NCBI RefSeq assembly: GCF_034928825.1
Contig: NZ_JAYFUL010000023.1
Coordinates: 20,252-84,251 of the forward strand
From: Arcicella aquatica
GTDB taxonomy: Bacteria > Bacteroidota > Bacteroidia > Cytophagales > Spirosomataceae
Length of the DNA stretch: 64,000 nt
Direction: 5' to 3'
Shown: one piece after another, positions 8,452 through 15,958 of the stretch
Layout: every line of letters starts with the position of its first letter
How positions within the stretch are numbered: the stretch's first letter is position 1
Program-made: the position numbers and the translations under genes
Notes under the pieces: generated by a model
Told to the model about the DNA's origin: nothing
Database searches by the model: none
Seen by the model: only the letters and a program-made list of their open reading frames with translations

Positions 8452-9867
8452 ATGAGAAATTTAGAAATACTTACTGAAGAAGATAAAGAAACCCTAGATC
8501 TTCCACGCACTACCATTGATGAAATAGGAAAACAAAACAAAAAAAAACTTTATATTGAAAGTTACGGTTGCCAAATGAATTTCTCAGATAGCGAAATTGT
8601 AACGTCAATTCTACAAGAAAATGGTTATGCAACTACCTCTCAGTTTGAAGAAGCGGATGTAATTCTGGTAAATACTTGTGCTATTCGTGAAAATGCTGAG
8701 CAAAAAGTAAGAAATCGTTTAAAGAATTTTACGCACATCAAAAGAAAACGCCCTAACCTAGTAGTAGGTGTATTGGGTTGTATGGCTGAACGCCTCAAAA
8801 CGAAGTTTTTGGAAGAAGAAAAAATAGTTGATATCGTAGCTGGTCCAGATTCTTATCGTGATTTGCCCAATTTATTTGAAGAAGTGGAAGAAGGCAACAA
8901 AGCCATCAATGTTTTCTTATCAAAAGAAGAAACTTATGCTGATATATCGCCTGTTCGTTTGAACTCAAACGGAGTAACAGCCTTTGTCTCTATCATGCGT
9001 GGTTGCGATAATATGTGTTCTTTCTGTGTGGTACCCTTTACGCGTGGTCGCGAGCGTTCACGTGATGTGTATTCTATCTTGAAAGAATGTCAAGATTTGC
9101 TAGACAATGGTTATAAAGAAGTAACATTATTGGGACAAAATGTAGATTCATACAAATGGGCTTCGGCAGACGGCACTGAAACAGTAAACTTCGCTCAATT
9201 ATTAGAAAGAGTCGCCTTAATCAATCCATTGCTAAGAGTTCGTTTCTCGACTTCACACCCAAAAGATATTACCGACGAAGTACTTTATACCATCAAAAAA
9301 CACGAAAACGTTTGTAATTATATTCACTTGCCAGCACAAAGCGGCAGCAGTAGAATATTGAAATTGATGAATCGTACCTACGACCGTGCTTGGTATATCA
9401 ATCGTGTAGACAAAATTCGTGAAATACTTGGAGAAGAATGTGGTATTTCACAAGATATCATCGCAGGATTCTGTTCGGAAACAGAGGAGGAACACCAAGA
9501 AACGCTTTCGTTGATAGAATACGTTCGTTATGACTACGGCTATATGTTTTCTTATTCAGAGCGTCCGGGTACGCCTGCTGCTAAAAAATTAGTAGATGAT
9601 ATTTCAGAAGATGTAAAACAAAGACGTCTGGCTGAAATCATCGCTCTTCAACGTCAGATTTCACTTGAACGCAACCAGATGTCGGTAGGTACTATTCAAA
9701 AAGTATTGATTGAAGGTGATTCGAAACGTTCAGAAGATTTCTTACAGGGACGCAACGACCAAAATAAAATGGTGATTTTACCAAAAGGCAATCACAAAAA
9801 AGGTGATTATGTCCATGTAAAAATCACTTCTTGTTCGTCGGCTACTTTGTTTGGAGATGTAGTGTAA
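8452..9867 (+). CDS. miaB: tRNA-2-methylthio-N6-dimethylallyladenosine synthase MiaB
   Basis: A 471-residue radical-SAM methylthiotransferase. The N-terminal UPF0004 domain holds the three auxiliary-cluster cysteines Cys40 (SYGCQMN), Cys76 (NTCAIRE) and Cys110 (GCMAERL). The radical-SAM CxxxCxxC is Cys185, Cys189, Cys192 (MRGCDNMCSFC). A C-terminal TRAM domain follows about residue 400. It converts i6A37 to ms2i6A37 in tRNA. YGYMFSYSERPGTPA is a MiaB signature that separates it from RimO and MtaB. Two unknown genes and a sigma-54 activator follow on the same strand. Confidence 0.95.
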   Translation: MRNLEILTEEDKETLDLPRTTIDEIGKQNKKKLYIESYGCQMNFSDSEIVTSILQENGYATTSQFEEADVILVNTCAIRENAEQKVRNRLKNFTHIKRKRPNLVVGVLGCMAERLKTKFLEEEKIVDIVAGPDSYRDLPNLFEEVEEGNKAINVFLSKEETYADISPVRLNSNGVTAFVSIMRGCDNMCSFCVVPFTRGRERSRDVYSILKECQDLLDNGYKEVTLLGQNVDSYKWASADGTETVNFAQLLERVALINPLLRVRFSTSHPKDITDEVLYTIKKHENVCNYIHLPAQSGSSRILKLMNRTYDRAWYINRVDKIREILGEECGISQDIIAGFCSETEEEHQETLSLIEYVRYDYGYMFSYSERPGTPAAKKLVDDISEDVKQRRLAEIIALQRQISLERNQMSVGTIQKVLIEGDSKRSEDFLQGRNDQNKMVILPKGNHKKGDYVHVKITSCSSATLFGDVV

Positions 9868-9908
9868 AAAGTAAAAGCTATACAGAGAAACACCTAAAAT
9901 CTATATCA

Positions 9909-10493
9909 ATGAGTAAATTAAACAAAATAAGTCTTTCAATCTGTATTCTAGCAATAGTTGGAGCTGTAAGCTTTATTAGTTTATTAGGTAAAAGTGACAG
10001 AACTCTAATTAATATTCTTTCCATTACCGGAACACTAGCTTCTTTAGTAGGGTTAGCAATAACTTACATTCAAGTAAAAGAGATAAAAAGCATTTCAGAA
10101 GCTAACAAAGAGGTCATTACAGAAACTAAAGAATCTATCAACTTTGTTTTATTATTAGCTGATTCAGTTCATGTATCACACTTAATAGAGGAAATTCAAA
10201 GATATCTAAGGGAAGACAAGCTTGATTTAGCCCTTGTGAGAATGAAGGATTTGAAGAAATATTTAATCAGTTTTAAGCTTACTGAAAGGTTCAAAAAAAA
10301 TATCTCTATGCCTAAAATCAATTCTAAGTTGATAAGCTTAACTACACACATCAATAATATTTCTGATGTTGTCAGTAAAACGGTGTCTGATATACAAATA
10401 GATACGCAAGCTATAAACCAAGATTTAGAATTACTATTGGAGTTGATTATTGAATTTGAACAAAAAACAAAACATGAGAAATTAAAACAATAA
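9909..10493 (+). CDS. Unknown two-TM protein with helical cytosolic domain
   Basis: I place the start at the ATG at 9909 (MSKLNK), giving about 194 residues; the frame is open upstream into the end of miaB, but that extension looks unnatural. Two hydrophobic helices (about 7-25 and 32-52) form a short N-terminal hairpin. A long helical, charged domain follows, with the segment EIQRYLREDKLDLALVRMKDL and a coiled-coil-like C-terminus. Membrane-anchored helical proteins like this are common in accessory gene pairs, but I know no function. It ends 5 bp before the next gene, so the two are surely co-transcribed. They interrupt what I recall as a direct miaB to sigma-54 activator order. Confidence 0.65.
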   Translation: MSKLNKISLSICILAIVGAVSFISLLGKSDRTLINILSITGTLASLVGLAITYIQVKEIKSISEANKEVITETKESINFVLLLADSVHVSHLIEEIQRYLREDKLDLALVRMKDLKKYLISFKLTERFKKNISMPKINSKLISLTTHINNISDVVSKTVSDIQIDTQAINQDLELLLELIIEFEQKTKHEKLKQ

Positions 10494-10498
10494 AGATT

Positions 10499-10903
10499 AT
10501 GAACGCTACAATAGACTTATATAATATCATTGAATTAATTAACAAATTAATATCAAAAACAGATAGAAGTGAAGTAAAATGGGAAGCTACCAGCCGCACT
10601 AATCAATTTTTGTTAAAAATGAATAGCGGAGCATTTATAATTGAAAAAAACACTTACTTAACTTCTCGTGATAAGCCATTTTATTCATTTAAAATTCTCA
10701 ATGAAATTGGAGATGAAATTGAACGTGTGGAACAAACGCTCCCTTCGTCATTCGGAAAAGATAAAGACTTATCGACACTAGAAAAATTGGACAAGTTACT
10801 CTATGAACTTTACTTTTTAGCAGAAACAAATGTTCAAAAGCCAATCAACGATTCTCTTAAAAAAATATTAAATGAATTAGACACTTTCTCTAATTCTAAG
10901 TAA
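10499..10903 (+). CDS. Unknown small soluble protein, partner of the two-TM gene
   Basis: A 134-residue protein with no signal peptide or membrane segment. The N-terminal helix (DLYNIIELINKLISKT) is followed by a beta-rich section (KWEATSRTNQFLLKM, then FIIEKNTYL and FYSFKILNE) and a C-terminal helical part ending KKILNEL. I do not recognise the family with certainty; small proteins of this layout are often seen in accessory or defence-like gene pairs. Its stop codon overlaps the start of the sigma-54 activator by one base (TAATG), so translation may be coupled. It could be a regulator or immunity partner of the upstream membrane protein; this is inference. Confidence 0.6.
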   Translation: MNATIDLYNIIELINKLISKTDRSEVKWEATSRTNQFLLKMNSGAFIIEKNTYLTSRDKPFYSFKILNEIGDEIERVEQTLPSSFGKDKDLSTLEKLDKLLYELYFLAETNVQKPINDSLKKILNELDTFSNSK

Positions 10904-12234
10904 TGATACAATCCGAACTACAATCCATAAAAGCCCGATTTGGTATTATCGGCAATTCGCCTGCTTTAAATCATGCTATAGAGGTGGCGTCGCAGGTGGC
11001 ACCAACCGATATGACAGTGCTGATTACAGGTGAGAGCGGTTCTGGGAAGGAATCATTTTCTAAGATAATTCATAATTTATCTGCCCGTAAACATGGACAA
11101 TTTATCGCCTTAAACTGTGGGGCTATTCCAGAAGGCACCATCGATTCAGAGCTTTTTGGTCATGAAAAAGGAGCGTTTACTGGAGCTATAGATGCCCGAA
11201 AAGGATATTTTGAAGTAACTGATGGCGGTACTATTTTCTTGGATGAAATCGCTGAAATGCCCTTGGGGACACAAGCACGCTTGCTAAGGGTACTTGAAAA
11301 CGGGGAGTTTATCAGAGTAGGTTCATCTAAAGTCCAGAAAACGAATGTACGTGTAGTAGCTGCTACCAACATTAATTTGATGACTGCCGTTGAGCGTGGA
11401 AAATTCAGAGAAGACTTGTACTATCGTTTGAATACTGTTCCGATTTTTGTACCACCCTTGCGTGATAGAGGAATGGATATTGAATTGTTGTTCAGAAAAT
11501 TCAGTAGCGATTTTGCGGAAAAATATAGAATCAAACCGATTCAACTTACCTCTGATGCGCAACAAATTTTGTTAACTCAGCGTTTCCCGGGGAATATCAG
11601 ACAACTTAAAAACCTTGCCGAACAAATATCAATTCTTGAAACAGATGATAGAACGGTGGATGGTGAAAAGTTATCGCATTATCTTCAGATGAACAACGGC
11701 AAGATGATGGGGAATAATGGTTTGGTTAGACGAGATTTTGAAGCCCAACAAAATGATAATTTCACAGAAAGAGAGTTGTTGTATAAGATTCTCTTTGATA
11801 TGCGTAAGGATGTTACTGAATTAAAAAAGATGTTTTTAGAGGTGCTTCAAAATGGTGAAGTGAGTCCTGATATACTAAAACAAAATGAAAGCCTTTTTCA
11901 GAATATCGACAAAGAGCGTTCTTTCCCTTATCAGCCCGATTTTGCAACGCCTAGAACATTACCATCGGTCAATAATTTTTCGAACAATCAGCCCGATAAC
12001 GAATTAACAATTATTAACTTAGGAAATAACAATCCTGAGAATAAAAATGCGTTCATAGACGTTACCCATGAAGCCGAGGAGGTATCTTTTTCCCTAGAAA
12101 AACAAGAAAAAGACATGATTATCAAGGCTTTACAGAAAAATAAAAACAAGCGTAAATATGCCGCACAAGATTTGGGAATTTCAGAAAGAACATTGTACCG
12201 AAAAATCAAACAATATGACATCGAAGAAGAGTAA
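10903..12234 (+). CDS. Sigma-54-dependent transcriptional activator without receiver domain
   Basis: A 443-residue enhancer-binding protein. The AAA+ domain starts almost at the N-terminus, with no response-regulator or GAF domain. Visible motifs are Walker A GESGSGKE (43-50), the sigma-54 contact loop GAFTGA (90-95), Walker B GGTIFLDEIAEM (about 107-118) and an R-finger region. A low-complexity linker (about 270-400) leads to a C-terminal Fis-type HTH (KYAAQDLGISERTLYRKIK). It should open sigma-54 promoters and bind enhancer sites. In Bacteroidota I recall this protein lying between miaB and the lptE-secG-groESL block, which suggests a general stress or housekeeping role. How it is switched is not visible. 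Its 3' end overlaps lptE. Confidence 0.9.
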   Translation: MIQSELQSIKARFGIIGNSPALNHAIEVASQVAPTDMTVLITGESGSGKESFSKIIHNLSARKHGQFIALNCGAIPEGTIDSELFGHEKGAFTGAIDARKGYFEVTDGGTIFLDEIAEMPLGTQARLLRVLENGEFIRVGSSKVQKTNVRVVAATNINLMTAVERGKFREDLYYRLNTVPIFVPPLRDRGMDIELLFRKFSSDFAEKYRIKPIQLTSDAQQILLTQRFPGNIRQLKNLAEQISILETDDRTVDGEKLSHYLQMNNGKMMGNNGLVRRDFEAQQNDNFTERELLYKILFDMRKDVTELKKMFLEVLQNGEVSPDILKQNESLFQNIDKERSFPYQPDFATPRTLPSVNNFSNNQPDNELTIINLGNNNPENKNAFIDVTHEAEEVSFSLEKQEKDMIIKALQKNKNKRKYAAQDLGISERTLYRKIKQYDIEEE

Positions 12235-12754
12235 ACTATATTTTTCAAAGGCCTTCTCGAAAATCAGTATCGTAGCACTTTTATCATTAAACATTGTGTT
12301 ACTGAGTGGTTGTTATTCTTTTAAAGGTAACAGTATTGACGCTACTTTAAAAACGATTCAAATTCAAAACTTTGCCTTTCAAACGGCTGGTGGTCCTGCC
12401 AATTTGAGTTTGACTTTCAACGAAAAAATCAAAGAGTATTTTCAACGAAATACTTCTTTGAAAATGACAAATGCTAATCCTGACTTGATGTTTGAAGGAG
12501 CTATCACAGGCTTTGAAGTAGAAGCACAAGCACCTACTGCCAATGATAAAGGAGGATTAAACAGATTGACTATTAGAATTCAAGTGAAGTTTACTAATGC
12601 AAAGGATGAAAACAAAAACTATGACCAAGAGTTTTCGTTTTATCAAGACTTTCCGCAAACGCAAACAATTACGGCTGTTCAGGGAACTTTAATCCCAAAG
12701 ATTCTTGACCAGATTGTACTAGATATTTTTAATAAGACCGCAGGGGAATGGTAG
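12215..12754 (+). CDS. lptE: LPS-assembly lipoprotein LptE
   Basis: I choose the ATG at 12215, which overlaps the end of the activator gene by 20 bp and yields 179 residues; upstream codons in this frame are out-of-frame activator sequence. The signal segment ends in VLLSGC (Cys33), followed by YSFKG, which is typical of LptE. The mature part contains the usual IQIQNF, LTFNEKIKEYFQRNT and LMFEGAITGFEV pattern. LptE sits at the outer membrane and plugs the LptD barrel, helping lipopolysaccharide reach the surface. LptD is not in the window. Confidence 0.82.
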   Translation: MTSKKSKLYFSKAFSKISIVALLSLNIVLLSGCYSFKGNSIDATLKTIQIQNFAFQTAGGPANLSLTFNEKIKEYFQRNTSLKMTNANPDLMFEGAITGFEVEAQAPTANDKGGLNRLTIRIQVKFTNAKDENKNYDQEFSFYQDFPQTQTITAVQGTLIPKILDQIVLDIFNKTAGEW

Positions 12755-12759
12755 GTTTA

Positions 12760-13088
12760 GGCTTTGGACTATAGGACTTTAAGATTGTTGGACTGTAGGA
12801 CTTAAAGACGCTATACTCTAAGACGCTAGATACTTGACTTCAGACGCTAGATGTTAGACTTAAAGGCTTTAGGTATAAGATTTATCGACTGTAGGCTTTT
12901 TTTGACTCTTTGATTGTAGGGTCATAATAAGCCAGTCTTGATATAAACTTAAAGTCCTATAGTCAAAATTCCAATAATCCTAAAGTCCTAAAATATAGTG
13001 TCTTTAAGTCTAACAACATCTAGCGTCTAAAATCTTAAAGTCCTACAGTCCAAAGTCCTAAAGTCTAAAAACCCTAAAGTCTTAAAAA
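12760..13088. repeat. Degenerate word-repeat element, long imperfect inverted repeat
   Basis: This fills the 340-bp spacer between lptE and the next gene. The left half is built from words such as GGACTTTAAGA, ACTGTAGGACTT and GACGCTAGA; the right half carries their reverse complements (TAAAGTCCTA, TCTAGCGTCTA). It is the same family as 3198-3433. No ORF or clear promoter is embedded. A transcript would fold into a large hairpin between two co-directional genes. Confidence 0.7.
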
Positions 13089-13094
13089 AGAAAA

Positions 13095-13802
13095 ATGACC
13101 AAAGAAACCTTTACATATCTTGTTGCCAATCCGTCTGAGGTTTCAGCACTTGAAATTAATGGACTTGAAGAAACCATTAAGAATTATCCTTATTGCCAGC
13201 TTGCCTATACATTATTAGCCAAAGCTTATGACGACAATGATGTTGAGAAACAAGCGAAACTGAGAAAAGCTGCTGCTTATACTATTAGCAGAAATGCCCT
13301 ACGTCGTATTATGAATGGTACTTTTGTGAACCATTCAAATGTACCTACTATTACTAAATTTGATTCAGATTATATCCGCAAACTGGAAAATATTATTGAA
13401 GCAAAAGAAGACGAGGAAAAACGCAAACAACAAGAGTATCAGCAAGAAGTGCTTTCAGACAAAGAATTTTTGAGCTATTCGACCGTTGCTGAAGACATAT
13501 TGCTAAATGAAATTGCCCAGAAACAACAATTACAAAACAGCATTATTGATAGCTTCTTATTGAAAGACCCGGGGCTGATAAGATCAAGTAAAAGTCAATT
13601 AGAAGCAATGGGTAAACAAGAAGATTTATCATCGAATAGTGTAAAGCTAGATAAAGGCATAATTACAGAGAGCTATGCAAAAATTCTGACGATGCAAGGT
13701 AGAAAAGAAAAAGCAATAGGAGTTTATGAGAAATTAATTTTGAAATTCCCAGAAAAAAAGGCGTACTTTGCATCCAAAATTCAGGAGCTATCAGAATTTT
13801 AA
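13095..13802 (+). CDS. Conserved hypothetical protein with C-terminal TPR-like repeat
   Basis: A 235-residue soluble, helical protein without a signal peptide. The N-terminal part (EINGLEETIKNYPYCQLAY) resembles the start of proteins found beside secG in Bacteroidota. A long charged coiled-coil segment lies at about residues 95-125. The last 45 residues (ESYAKILTMQGRKEKAIGVY and on) form one TPR-like helix pair. Its function is not known to me; a scaffolding role is plausible. It lies upstream of secG on the same strand with an 87-bp gap. Confidence 0.7.
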   Translation: MTKETFTYLVANPSEVSALEINGLEETIKNYPYCQLAYTLLAKAYDDNDVEKQAKLRKAAAYTISRNALRRIMNGTFVNHSNVPTITKFDSDYIRKLENIIEAKEDEEKRKQQEYQQEVLSDKEFLSYSTVAEDILLNEIAQKQQLQNSIIDSFLLKDPGLIRSSKSQLEAMGKQEDLSSNSVKLDKGIITESYAKILTMQGRKEKAIGVYEKLILKFPEKKAYFASKIQELSEF

Positions 13803-13889
13803 ATTTACAGGAATCATTTAAGCCTTGTAATCTCGTTTAAAAGCATAAAAACAATATTTAGAATTTCAAATTTTCAAATTAAATAAAAG

Positions 13890-14231
13890 ATGTTCGGAGC
13901 AATTATCGTAGTTATTTGCATCATTGCAGTGTTATTAGTATTTGTAGTATTAGTTCAAAACCCTAAAGGTGGTGGTTTATCTGGAGAATTCGGAACTGCT
14001 GGTGCAAGCCAGATGTTTGGTGTTCAACGTACAGGAGACCTTTTGGAACAAATTACTTGGGGAGGTGCCATTTCTATTGCACTATTGGTTTTAGCTACAA
14101 AATTCATCACTCCTACAGAAAGTACTGAAGCTTATAAATCAGTAAACACTGAAGCGGCTTCTAAAAAAGCAGGTATTCCAGCAGCAGCACCTGCATTAGG
14201 AACAAACCCAACTGATACTTCAAAAAAATAA
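13890..14231 (+). CDS. secG: Preprotein translocase subunit SecG
   Basis: A 113-residue membrane protein with two transmembrane helices (about 3-22 and 57-73). Between them is the SecG hallmark loop VLVQNPKGGGLSGEFG. It ends with an Ala/Pro/Thr-rich tail. SecG joins SecYE in the inner membrane and aids protein export. The start codon follows directly on a run of TTTCAAATT words that also occurs before gltD. A perfect 50-bp palindrome lies just after the stop. Confidence 0.92.
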   Translation: MFGAIIVVICIIAVLLVFVVLVQNPKGGGLSGEFGTAGASQMFGVQRTGDLLEQITWGGAISIALLVLATKFITPTESTEAYKSVNTEAASKKAGIPAAAPALGTNPTDTSKK

Positions 14232-14240
14232 TATTATAGT

Positions 14241-14290
14241 TACGAACTAAAAAGGGGAAATTCAGCTGAATTTCCCCTTTTTAGTTCGTA
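14241..14290. terminator. Bidirectional terminator: 50-bp perfect palindrome
   Basis: Positions 14241-14265 are the exact reverse complement of 14266-14290, centred on CAGCTG, with A5 and T5 tracts inside the arms that give T runs in both directions. It separates secG from the convergent 14281-14994 gene and includes that gene's last three sense codons and its stop codon (bases 14281-14290). Confidence 0.9.
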
Positions 14291-14994
14291 ACCACTTCTA
14301 CTACTTTCTTCTTAGCAATTGGCAAAAAGGTTTCTTCCAGCGGTAGTACATATTTTGATTCTACTAAATACGTAGCAGGATTAGGAAGGTGTTTGTACCG
14401 TTTCACTAAATCTAGCTTGATGTTCTCGAAAGTACTTAGCGTACTTTTTTTGATGGTCTCTACATAAAAAGTTTTTAGTCCTCTCAAACGCTCGTGTTTG
14501 TTTTCAAAAATGGTTAGGTTGTATTGATACACCCGTGTTTCATTGATACATGGCTCATGCAATAACAAATAGCCATCATTTTTGTAAAGTGGCAATATTC
14601 CAATCGGAGCAATCTGAATATCCTTCTGTACTTCCTCTACAATTTTTTCACCTTCGCTTAACGCATTTTTAAAGCGAGGTAAGGCATATTCCATGATAGA
14701 TTGTATCTCGGACAGATACTCACTCTCTGGTTGGTGAGATGACTCATATTCCAAATTTAAATTTTCAGGATTAACGCCCTTGATTCTCTTTGGGAACTGA
14801 ATGCTCATCTGAGTGATACCATCCTTGAAATACATAGAATAATCGTAATGATACTGTAAGTCTCGTAAGTCAGGGTATAACTTCTTACTTTTAAAATTAC
14901 TTTTAACCTGTTGCAAATATGCCAGTAAAACATACTTTTTGTACTCAAAATCAATGAGTCCAGTGGTTAGCCAATCTTTCTCTAAGCTTTTCAT
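14281..14994 (-). CDS. Conserved Bacteroidota protein of unknown function
   Basis: A protein of about 237 residues from the ATG at 14994 (an ATG at 15006 is also in frame). I prefer 14994 because the N-terminus then reads MKSLEKDWLTTGLIDFEYKK, which resembles remembered Bacteroidota homologues. A helical N-terminal half (YVLLAYLQQVKSNF) is followed by a mixed alpha/beta C-terminal half with YLLLHEP and TRVYQYNLTIFE. No signal peptide or catalytic motif is apparent, so function is unknown. A MITE-like element lies 78 bp upstream and may have altered its promoter. Confidence 0.7.
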   Translation of the reverse strand: MKSLEKDWLTTGLIDFEYKKYVLLAYLQQVKSNFKSKKLYPDLRDLQYHYDYSMYFKDGITQMSIQFPKRIKGVNPENLNLEYESSHQPESEYLSEIQSIMEYALPRFKNALSEGEKIVEEVQKDIQIAPIGILPLYKNDGYLLLHEPCINETRVYQYNLTIFENKHERLRGLKTFYVETIKKSTLSTFENIKLDLVKRYKHLPNPATYLVESKYVLPLEETFLPIAKKKVVEVVTN

Positions 14995-15072
14995 AGGCGA
15001 CATCATTTAGTGAAGGATTATTAATTAAGCAATATTCTAAAAAAGTAAATACAGACGGCACTTTATTAGAAT

Positions 15073-15232
15073 GAAGCTGTTTAAACTTTCCGTTTCTGAG
15101 GTGAAAGTATTGTATTTTTGAATTGATTTTTTCAAAATTTGCAAAGCATAGCATCGCTACGTTGAGTAAATTTTGGAACAAGCTATTCTAAAAGACTTAG
15201 TTTAATCCGAAAGGGAAAGTTTAAACAGCTTC
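15073..15232. mobile_element. MITE-like 160-bp element, copy 1
   Basis: A 160-bp element with perfect 19-bp terminal inverted repeats (GAAGCTGTTTAAACTTTCC at the left; its complement at the right). A second copy in inverted orientation lies at 63271-63430 with about 7 mismatches over 160 bp by my count. Read in the orientation of copy 2, both copies are flanked by ATT direct repeats, consistent with a 3-bp target duplication. It has no convincing coding capacity and an internal short hairpin (TAGC-ATC-GCTA). Probably a non-autonomous element mobilised in trans. Confidence 0.8.
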
Positions 15233-15343
15233 AATACTTAAAGTTAATAGTTTTCATGAAAATGCCAAGATTTCTGAAAAATATTTTAAAGTCTGTCAAA
15301 TAGTAATGCGTCTATCCTAAAAATTCTTATTTAGTCTCAAAAC

Positions 15344-15386
15344 CTGACAATTTTACCGTTTTTCAGACAATGGCACAAAATATGAT
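15344..15386 (+). promoter_or_regulatory. Candidate sigma-54 (-24/-12) promoter of groESL
   Basis: TGGCAC at 15371-15376 followed by AAAATATGAT resembles the sigma-54 -24 element, with a weak -12 (GA instead of GC). Just upstream are CTGACAA (15344-15350) and CAGACAA (15364-15370), spaced 20 bp, which could be activator sites. A receiver-less sigma-54 activator is encoded in the same block. No CIRCE element is visible. The rest of the 505-bp gap 15007-15511 holds the MITE and no recognisable gene. Confidence 0.35.
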
Positions 15387-15511
15387 TAAATTTGAGAAGT
15401 TGAAGCTCGAATTGGTTTGATTAAGAGTTCATTAACGTACTCAGAAAATCAAATCTAACTTCAACAATTACCTAAAAAATCAAATACAAAAAATAACTTA
15501 TCAAAAAAACA

Positions 15512-15790
15512 ATGTCAACAGTTAGTATCAAGCCTTTGGCTGACAGAGTTCTGGTAGAACCAGCAGCCGCAGAAGAAAAAACATCATTTGGAATTATCAT
15601 TCCTGACACTGCTAAAGAAAAACCACAAAGAGGAATTGTTGTAGCAGTAGGTTCTGGTAAAAAAGATGAGCCATTGACAGTTGCAGTTGGCGACACTGTT
15701 TTGTACGGTAAATACTCAGGAACTGAAATTGCAGTAGAAGGTAAAGATTACCTTATCATGCGTGAAAGCGATATTTTCGCAATTTTGTAA
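15512..15790 (+). CDS. groES: Co-chaperonin GroES
   Basis: A 92-residue GroES. It starts with IKPLADRVLVEP, has the mobile loop around EEKTSFGIIIPD, and continues with the family pattern GKKDEPLTVAVGDTVLYGKYSGTE split over residues 50-75. It ends with YLIMRESDIFAIL. It caps the GroEL cage during ATP-driven protein folding in the cytoplasm. groEL follows after a 168-bp spacer that contains an inverted-repeat element, which is unusual inside this operon. Confidence 0.97.
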   Translation: MSTVSIKPLADRVLVEPAAAEEKTSFGIIIPDTAKEKPQRGIVVAVGSGKKDEPLTVAVGDTVLYGKYSGTEIAVEGKDYLIMRESDIFAIL

Positions 15791-15958
15791 GAAAGTGATT
15801 GATAAATAGTGATTAGTGATTAGACACTATCATCATTTATCCTCAATTTCAACTCAAAAATTTACTATTAAAATATTTTTTGAAAAAGACTATGATTAGT
15901 AATTGTGAATTTCCTCTTAGCTATTCACCAATCACTAATCACTAATAACTAAACAAAA
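15791..15958. repeat. Inverted-repeat word element between groES and groEL
   Basis: The spacer contains TAGTGATTAGTGATT (15807-15821) and its exact reverse complement (15930-15944), flanked by further degenerate copies of GTGATTA/TAATCAC words. The transcript could form a large stem-loop between the two chaperonin genes, which might alter mRNA stability or read-through. It shows the same architecture as the elements at 3198-3433 and 12760-13088 but with different words. Confidence 0.7.

Noticed and set aside
14951..15181. Minus-strand open frame of 76 codons
   Set aside because: It mostly covers the MITE-like element and overlaps the real gene 14281-14994 in another frame.
15240..15511. CIRCE element upstream of groES
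   Set aside because: No TTAGCACTC-N9-GAGTGCTAA or close form is found.
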